Shown in pieces: positions 57,672 through 64,000 of a DNA stretch of 64,000 nucleotides. The DNA lies in assembly GCA_050084985.1 (NCBI GenBank), contig JBITNC010000002.1:33728001-33792000 (forward strand), written 5' to 3'. A model generated the notes under the pieces. It was not told the DNA's origin. It ran no database searches and saw only the letters and a program-made list of their open reading frames with translations. A program made the translations under genes and the position numbers. Numbering within the stretch: position 1 is the stretch's first letter; each line of letters opens with the position of its first letter. The stretch is from Nageia nagi (lineage: Eukaryota > Pinophyta).

Positions 57672-58141
57672 TGTTAGAATTCCTAATGCATTATTATTTG
57701 GTATCTAAAGTGTGTGTCTCACTTACTTAATTTGTCTAAATACTAAAAGTATTTATAAATACTTTTTTAATATTTAAGAATTAAATAAGTGCAACTTGAC
57801 CATTCCTACCTCATGTAAACCTTAGGTTAAAAGGTGAGTTAAGGTGGGGTTCTATCCTATAAATAGAATACTTGGCCTTATTGTGAACACACTTGAATAG
57901 AGCAAAGTTATGCTCATGCTTTATAGGTTGATAATGATGAGAGAGAGGTTGTAAGCATTATAAGAATTATCTTTGAGAAGTAAAGATCTTGAGTTAAAGT
58001 GGAGTTCTCTCATCTTTAGAGGAACCACTATACATGATTGTCTCATTTGTGTGTGATTGAGTGATTATCCCTTGAGTTGTTGCTTAGAAGTAGAATAACA
58101 CTCCAAGGTGATTTGGGGTGTAAGAGGATTCATCTCTCTCA
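57672..58141 (+). repeat. 3' LTR of element A
   Basis: 470 bp, TG...CA, partner of 20703-21165. The U3 hairpin AAATACTAAAAG... lies at 57738-57775. Confidence 0.9.
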
Positions 58142-58349
58142 ATAAGATCATAAAGGTTCATGTTTTCCCAAGAAAATACATAAAGAGAAAAACCCTTCCA
58201 GCAAGATAAATGAAATTCAAAATAATGAATAAAAATAAGGCAAATGCAAATTAAATCAAGACCTTGCCATATAAAATACCTAGAGTTTTGAAATGTAGGG
58301 GCATAAATATAAAAAATTTATTTGCAAATTACATGGGTAGCCAACTTAC

Positions 58350-58452
58350 CACATGATCTGAAGGCAGTGTATGAAGAAGCTTTGCCATATGCCCTCATCA
58401 ATGTGCCAATGGTATATGCACCCTCCTCCACGTAGGCTCTTCTTCATCTACC
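58350..58452 (-). pseudogene. Probable first exon of the PMD pseudogene
   Basis: Minus-strand frame MVDEEEPTWRRVHIPLAH, two TGA stops where Trp is plausible, then GHMAKLLHTLPSDHV and a consensus donor GGTAAGT at 58349. PMD genes often begin with such an acidic lead and a Trp-rich helix. The matching second exon would start at 20580, beyond element A. The exon phases as read do not join cleanly, so an indel or a missing small exon is likely. Confidence 0.4.
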
Positions 58453-59130
58453 ATAATGGGCCCTAAAATAAAGAATCAAATAGTCCAAAATGATTTTGCT
58501 TAGCAACTTCATGGAGAAAATTCACTCAAATCTTGCCAAATCAACTTCAGGAATGCCAAATTAGCTTGATGGGTGCCATGTAGGTATGTAGGTAAGTGCT
58601 AAAAGATAAAAGCCCAAATTATCCTTTTCGCTTCACTTTTTCATTTTATAAAATCTTAAACCCTAGCTTTTTAGGGTAAATAAATTTTTTTACGCAAATC
58701 ATTTTCTATGCATGTAACTTATAATTTTATTGCATATTCTTTCTAAAAATTATATTACTAAATGATTCTCACTTTTTTCAAAAATAAATTTTGTTGTATT
58801 AACGATGTCCTTGCTATGCTTCATTAATGTTAAAGGGCATCCACAATGTCCTTCTAGTATAAATGTATACGTTATTTATGTAATATTATTTTCTAATTAT
58901 TTTACAACATAATGAATGTTAAAATATATATCTATGCATAAATGCCACTACTAAATTTCATCCATTTAACATCATAAATAGCATTAGGAAGTAGTGTATT
59001 TTCCCACCAAATTTTGATTTGTATTATGATGCCACATGTGACACTAGGGGGCAAGTCAAAAATAGCATCAAAATTGTATTAGAATCGTGTGAGACTTGCA
59101 TCAAAATAACATCAAAGATGACATCAAAAT
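58453..59130. other. Intergenic AT-rich sequence
   Basis: I see no supported gene, RNA or repeat here. It includes a run of GCCAAAT/GCCATGTAGGTATG text near 58500-58600. Confidence 0.5.
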
Positions 59131-59634
59131 TCAAGAATTTTGCAAAAAAAATAATATTAATTCATGAGCTCTTTCAACACATCTATTTTGTACATATCTT
59201 ATGATTATTGCAATACATAAAATTATGTTTTTATTATGCATCTTGTCAAATAATTTGCATGACTTCTCTATGCTTCCATATTTTGCATACATATCTACCA
59301 AGGCATTCACATGCACAACATTTGATAGAAATTCGCTTTTAAATATACTTTGATATGTGTATAAACCTTATTGTAAATCTCCTAGTTTGGTGACTGCTTT
59401 GAGGATGATGGAAAATGTAAATTGATCTGGTCATACTATTATTGTTGTTTGTGATAAAAAATTACTTTTAAAGAGTATTTGATGTATGTATAAATCATGT
59501 TGTAAATATTCAAATTTGGTGCATGCTTTGAGGATAATGGAAAAGGTGAATCGATTTGGTCGAACTACTATTGTTGTTTGTGATGGAAATCTATTTTTAA
59601 AAGTGAGTTGATTTGGTCGAAGAAGAGGATCCAT
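59131..59634 (-). pseudogene. PPR protein pseudogene fragment
   Basis: Minus-strand text HVNALVDMYAKYGSIEKSCK with LFDKM (59316-59200) is a classic plant PPR (PLS-type) repeat, followed by an ALELI-like helix. Upstream, PNRFTFSIILKACTKFEYLQ is another PPR unit, present twice in tandem (about 59585-59465 and 59450-59330), with stops between. PPR proteins bind organellar RNA. This piece has about three repeats, stops and no start, so it is a relic. Neighbouring sequence to 60000 shows no further repeats. Confidence 0.7.
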
Positions 59635-60671
59635 TTGAATTGATAGAAATTCATTTGATTAGATTAGATGGATGGTTAATATGTATTTAGGGTTGATCAA
59701 TGTACTCATTCAATATTTTTCTAGTATTTTATGACATTAAAGTTGATGCCAAGTTGCATCAAAAAAAATATTAGAAATACAAAAATAGCATCAAAAATGT
59801 AAAAAAGAATAATTATGATGCCTATTTACCCTAAGGACATCAAAATACCAAAAAAAAACTTTCTAACACCTGCCTTAAAGCTAATTTGCTTTTTTGTAGT
59901 AGTGTGCTTGTCCAAAATATTATTACTAACAATTTATCAAAAGATCAAGTTTGAAAATCCTACAAAAAAATATGGTGCTTACATCATGCAAATTATGTAG
60001 ACACAACGTGCATGTCATTCAGACCACATACTATATCAAAAATCAGGTAATTCTAAGTCAAGGCTATTTTATGTATCAAAAATCTGGTAAGAAATATTTT
60101 TTTGTATTAAATTAAAATACAAATATATCAAACATGCAAATGCATTCTTTACTTACAATATTTTAAAAAAGCCATGGTACTCCCATGAGCACAAATGTCA
60201 AATGCAATTTTGAAGGTCATAACAATTCTATGATCTAAATTTCAACATCAATATTTTGAGGCATTCTTGATCCCATTTTCCTTGAAGCAAATTCCAAATA
60301 AACCATCAAACACAAATGACAATGGTTCAATCCAACACATTATATTAATTTCATCTTTACTGCTACATGTTTATTCTTTAAAAGATGTAATCTATGTGGG
60401 TATTATTTTATCATGTTCCATAGATCACCTTTACCAAATTTGGAATGTAGACCCAAAGGCATCCTTAATCCTCTAACCAAAAGATGTAATTTTGGCTTTG
60501 TTCTTCAATAAAAAAATTTCTTGGGTTAACCAAGACCAAAAGGGGCCAACAAGATATCATACTCAAGCATAGAAATATTTTAGGGAAGTACTCTTTACTG
60601 TTGAAAATTTTTCATACTTCTCTATGATTTTTTGGATTATGCAATTTCAAATATTTTTCATTCCATATCTA

Positions 60672-60830
60672 AAGAGGGGCAAAATGTAGATGCCTAAAAA
60701 TGATTTCTTATTAATTAATCAATCATATTTAGACATCTTAAAAGAATAAATGAAAATATTACAAGAATAAAGGTTAATGTGTTATCAAAGTGTTAAATCA
60801 TGTGCTAAGTTCAATGCATTATCACTAATC
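60672..60830 (+). mobile_element. Ty3/gypsy-like polypurine tract and LTR start
   Basis: AAAGAGGGGCAAAA (about 60674-60686) is followed by TGTAGATGCCTAAAAATGAT, a typical beginning of plant gypsy LTRs. The same LTR start occurs inverted at about 30998-31018. The LTR's end was not found and the upstream pol was not recognised. Confidence 0.4.
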
Positions 60831-60834
60831 GATC

Positions 60835-61085
60835 ACCCATTTTCAAATATCGTCTAAGTTTGGCCTAATCCAACAAATCATCTAATTAAAGTATTCCTTC
60901 ACCTATCTCTATGCTTTTTCAAAATTTCTTTTGGAATAGTCAATCAAGCCATATTATCCACAATCTTTTCTTCCAACTTGGTCGTGACAATATCATCAAG
61001 ATTCTCTCTTGTAACCACATTAGCCCAAGTCTTTGGTGGTCTTGGTGGATGCTTTTGCCTTGGTCGCTCTATTGAAGCTATGTTT
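60835..61085 (-). pseudogene. DUF4283-like (LINE ORF1 type) fragment
   Basis: Minus-strand text RPPKTWANVVTRENLDDIVT, then LTIPKEILKKHRDR, RNTLI and FVGL, with stops, resembles the DUF4283 RNA-binding region of plant LINE ORF1 proteins (pattern W-A-x-V-V, IPxEI, W-xx-TLxGxFxG). A zinc knuckle was not found and the frame is lost below 60835. It is a short decayed fragment, called from remembered family pattern. Confidence 0.4.
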
Positions 61086-61958
61086 TAGCTGCAATTTATT
61101 TGCAAGTTCGTTGCAATTCCACTGTAATTAGCACATTATTTAAATAAAATGATAATATCTCTAAATGTAATTTTGTCTTCCTTTTCACTATCTGTTTAAT
61201 TTTCCTTTCATCTTAACTAATTTGAATGCATCATCATCTATTTTCATATTTGCTCAATCTTTTCTCATTTGTATGTTTATATAATGATTCTATTTCATGA
61301 AAATCTAGGAATAATAAACCCAATGGATTCATGTTGTAGATATGTAATGTAATGCACTTATAATACAAACTAGGGTTTTCAAAATATATAAAATATAGCA
61401 CATCAAATTTGTAAAATAAATAAAACATAGTTCCCTAGAATGTAAACTATCAAAAATGAATTATTATTTAATAATAAAACAAATTCAATAATCTATGGGC
61501 TGCGAATATAACATTTATTGTCAATTAGTGTAAATGATATTATATTCAAAGCAATGCAAACTAGATCCAATCCCAAATGATGAACAAAACTAAAACCTAT
61601 TACTAACAAAACCTCAATGATCCATCCCTAAGATCTTATGCCCTAACTATGCCACAATTACAATAGTATCATTGTTATCATAACATAACAAAATTGTAAT
61701 CATTACAATTCTCAAATAAAAATCATATAAAACGAAAGATAATATAACATGCAAAAATATAACAAATTCAAATATAATAATTGTGATTAAATCACCAAGA
61801 AAGATTTCATGATCTTAATATCAACATATCAAAATTTAATTAGAATCTGATTGAAAATACCAAACCGCATACTTATCTTACGTCTACTTTTATACTTACA
61901 AGAAAGAATAACACTAACTTGCATTCCAAAAATTACTATAAATAAACTCATGATTAAA

Positions 61959-62165
61959 CTTGTCTTCAAAACAAATATATATATAAAATTCTACTTTCAT
62001 ATGCTAAGCCAATATATTCTTAAACTCGTAATTAATTAAGCTTGTCTTCAATATTCTATATATACATGTCTGCAATCCCATTCTTCTTGTCGGACGATTA
62101 TCACGATACTCGATTCGTCGCTTGTCTTCAATAATATATATATGATTCTACTTTCATATGCCGCC
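61959..62165. repeat. Dispersed direct repeat (CTTGTCTTCAA...TTCTACTTTCATATGC)
   Basis: A segment of about 50 bp with CTTGTCTTCAA, a TATATA core and ATTCTACTTTCATATGC appears near 61959-62005 and 62121-62162. A partial copy lies near 62041. Confidence 0.6.
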
Positions 62166-62249
62166 GCCTGCAATACCATTCTTCTAACAGGCATATTCCA
62201 TTTGTTTATCTCTTCTGAGTACTACTTTAGAGATAGAAATTTGTCTACC

Positions 62250-62341
62250 ATTGAAAATCATAATGAAATAGGAAGATATAGAAATGGCGGAGGGGTGGAG
62301 ACATGCCATTGTGGCTTTCCGGCTTCATTATGATTTTCAAT
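62250..62341. repeat. Perfect 18-bp inverted repeat with 56-bp loop
   Basis: ATTGAAAATCATAATGAA (62250-62267) and its exact reverse complement (62324-62341). Pairing extends outward imperfectly through AGAAATTTG / CAAATTTCC, giving an arm of about 33 bp with mismatches. This could be a fold-back hairpin, a MITE remnant or a miRNA-like precursor. Confidence 0.8.
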
Positions 62342-64000
62342 GCGGGGCAAATTTCCATTGCTGGTGAATGTGAGTGATAATGAGAGCATATTTGTCTGTG
62401 GATCCGATGAAAATGATAGTAACTTAGAAGTTTTCCTGGGTGTCTTTTCACTGATACGTATAATTTGCTTTTTTAAATATTTTTTTTAACTAGTTTTAAG
62501 TGGGAGGGTCTTTCTTGGGTGCCTTTCACTTGTATATATAATTTGATTTTTTAAAACATATTTTTTTTAGTAGTTTTAAGTTGATTTGTATATGATTTTT
62601 TTTAATAAATATTATTTAATTACGAAGTTTTATAAGGGTCTTCATTTTTATTTCAGCTATTGGATTCTATCATTAGAGTACTCATCATTATATGAATTTA
62701 TATTATTGATGTTTGAAATTTAATTTGAATTTATATAGAGAAAATAAAGTGAAACTTTCTTTTTTAAATAGAGATAGAGATGAATATTATCCAATTTCAC
62801 AAGATCAATGTAAGCTCAAATAAATTTACAAAATTAAAATCTACTTGAATATAACTTTTCAATAATCTATAAAACATGAAAAACAGAGTTAAAATGTAAA
62901 AATTATGATTATTTTTATTTAATATTATTTTCTTTCTATATTCATGAATTAAGTTTATAATAACTAATGAAACCCTACTAATTTCAAGATTTTTAATTTC
63001 TATTGATATTATTAAAGGTGAACCTAATTTCAATCTTTTATTTAATTCTTTAGTTCTTTGGAATTTGTAATTGTATCTTTTTTTGTTTGTTTTTAGATTT
63101 AATTCAATATGTTAAATAATAGTTTTCATTGAATTCAAGGATGTGAAATCTTCTGACTGCAATTCTTTGCAATCTGTAGACACTCCTGAATAAGTTGCTG
63201 CTCAAATGGTTTTAGTGTTTAAATAAGACCTAATTTCTTCGCTGCTAAACAAGCACATCCAAAAAACAGGGACTTAGATAGGTGGAACGTCCAAGCCAAT
63301 CTTTGCTGATTCCTTGTGGAGTCATCATGAAACAATTGAGGCATGCCTTCAGATCATCTTTGTAACCTTTAATATAGACTTTTATCCTCTATTAGAATAC
63401 GCATGGATACTAAGCTGTCATGTTTTGGAATAGGAATCGGAAAATATGATCCCTACCTAGCAAGGGTTTAACACTTACAGAGCAAGAATAAAACGAAAAC
63501 AAAATGTACTCATCTTATAAGGTGGTGTGGTCAGGATGCAGTGCTTGTGAACAGTGTATCTTGTAAGCAAAACCTTAAATCCGTAATTTGATTTGTTTTA
63601 CAGTGATGCTCAACTGCAATGAATACAGGACAATATGGCATGCCAATTATTAAATGACTCCACAGAAAGCAGTTCACAAACACTAAGGAAAAAGAATGGA
63701 ATGATAGTTTCGTGCAAAAATGAACCAGGGAAAGAAAGACACACAAAAGAGACAGTTATAAAGAGGATTCTGACAAAAGCCCAGTTATAAACATGATTCT
63801 AATAAAAGCCCTCTGTTTATAACAGAGTTCTCTTGAAAGTAATCAATAAAAAATTCTATATGATAGCATATTGTCTGGAATAGAGCCCAGAAATTTGCCA
63901 ATGATAAAAATCAAGTAAATGGCAGAATCGCCATGCTCAAAAGATATATCCCAGCATGGAAGTATGAAACATGGCACTGGTGAAAAGGACATTCCCCTCG
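62342..64000. other. Unassigned right end of the window
   Basis: AT-rich. The stretch 63120-64000 is less AT-rich and could hold transcribed flank of a neighbouring gene, but no frame shows a known motif and no splice-bounded exon could be supported. Confidence 0.4.

Larger units (their letters stand above)
20703..58141 (+). mobile_element. Copia element A: outer element of a 37.4-kb nested complex
   Basis: The 5' LTR (20703-21165) and 3' LTR (57672-58141) begin alike (TGTTAGAATTCCTAATGCAT) and end alike (GATTCATCTCTCTCA). The primer site follows the first and the polypurine tract AAGGGGGAA precedes the second. Between them A's own leader, gag, pol and tail run in order but are cut by insertions B (21561-30157), X (34462-44954, containing C), a solo LTR (45798-46314) and E (47769-56632). 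Removing these leaves about 9 kb, the size of B, C and E. Flanking 5-mers are GCAAG and ATAAG, so any target duplication is decayed. It is the oldest layer because everything else sits inside it. Confidence 0.9.

Noticed and set aside
62142-62451. Small protein genes at the 18-bp inverted repeat
   Set aside because: ORFs on both strands simply read through the fold-back arms; neither has a motif or signal peptide that is convincing.

Overview
The window looks like nuclear DNA from a plant with a large, repeat-rich genome. It is AT-rich and nearly all non-coding. It holds one split gene for a mitochondrial 3-hydroxyisobutyryl-CoA hydrolase-like protein, relics of plant-specific families (plant mobile domain, PPR), and many Ty1/copia LTR retrotransposons primed by initiator tRNA-Met. 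The 14.1-kb intron and the depth of nesting fit a gymnosperm such as a conifer, but that is inference. No bacterial-type operon, rRNA, CRISPR array or confident tRNA was seen.

Layout. (1) 1-17335, minus strand: the first five coding exons of the hydrolase-like gene. Splice sites and phases all agree. Intron 4 (1504-15598) carries copia LTR and gag relics, two tandem-repeat tracts and an 867-bp non-autonomous hAT-type transposon with an 8-bp target duplication. The rest of the gene lies beyond base 1. (2) 17336-20702: the gene's 5' flank, a direct duplication, a SINE-like element, and a decayed plant-mobile-domain (PMD) gene on the minus strand. (3) 20703-58141: one old copia element (A) of about 9 kb, swollen to 37.4 kb by nested insertions. 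These are copia B (21561-30157, TSD CTTTG), a retroposon-like insertion X (34462-44954) that itself received the young minus-strand copia C (34983-44321, TSD GGGGA), a minus-strand solo LTR (45798-46314) and copia E (47769-56632). The PMD gene's probable first exon lies just right of A (58350-58440), so A seems to have landed in a PMD intron. (4) 58142-64000: PMD exon 1, a PPR pseudogene fragment, a Ty3/gypsy-like PPT/LTR start, a LINE ORF1-like fragment, an 18-bp perfect inverted repeat and featureless AT-rich DNA.

How the parts relate. The copia elements share one plan: an LTR of about 0.5 kb with a TATA box, an iMet primer site, a leader of about 3 kb, gag-protease-integrase-RT-RNaseH, a 0.7-1 kb tail and a polypurine tract. 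Element C is the youngest (LTRs differ at 2 of 508 positions by eye) and keeps all domains, but has two one-base shifts at A-runs and one in-frame stop. A, B and E are decayed.

The most unusual signals are non-coding. Every LTR has a hairpin at the same U3 position although its sequence differs between families. The tail after pol carries tandem arrays of small hairpins; in C two unit types keep pairing through compensatory changes. The leader has arrays of short palindromes and a conserved block of about 460 bp just before gag. These suggest structured RNA or DNA elements of this retrotransposon lineage that deserve testing.
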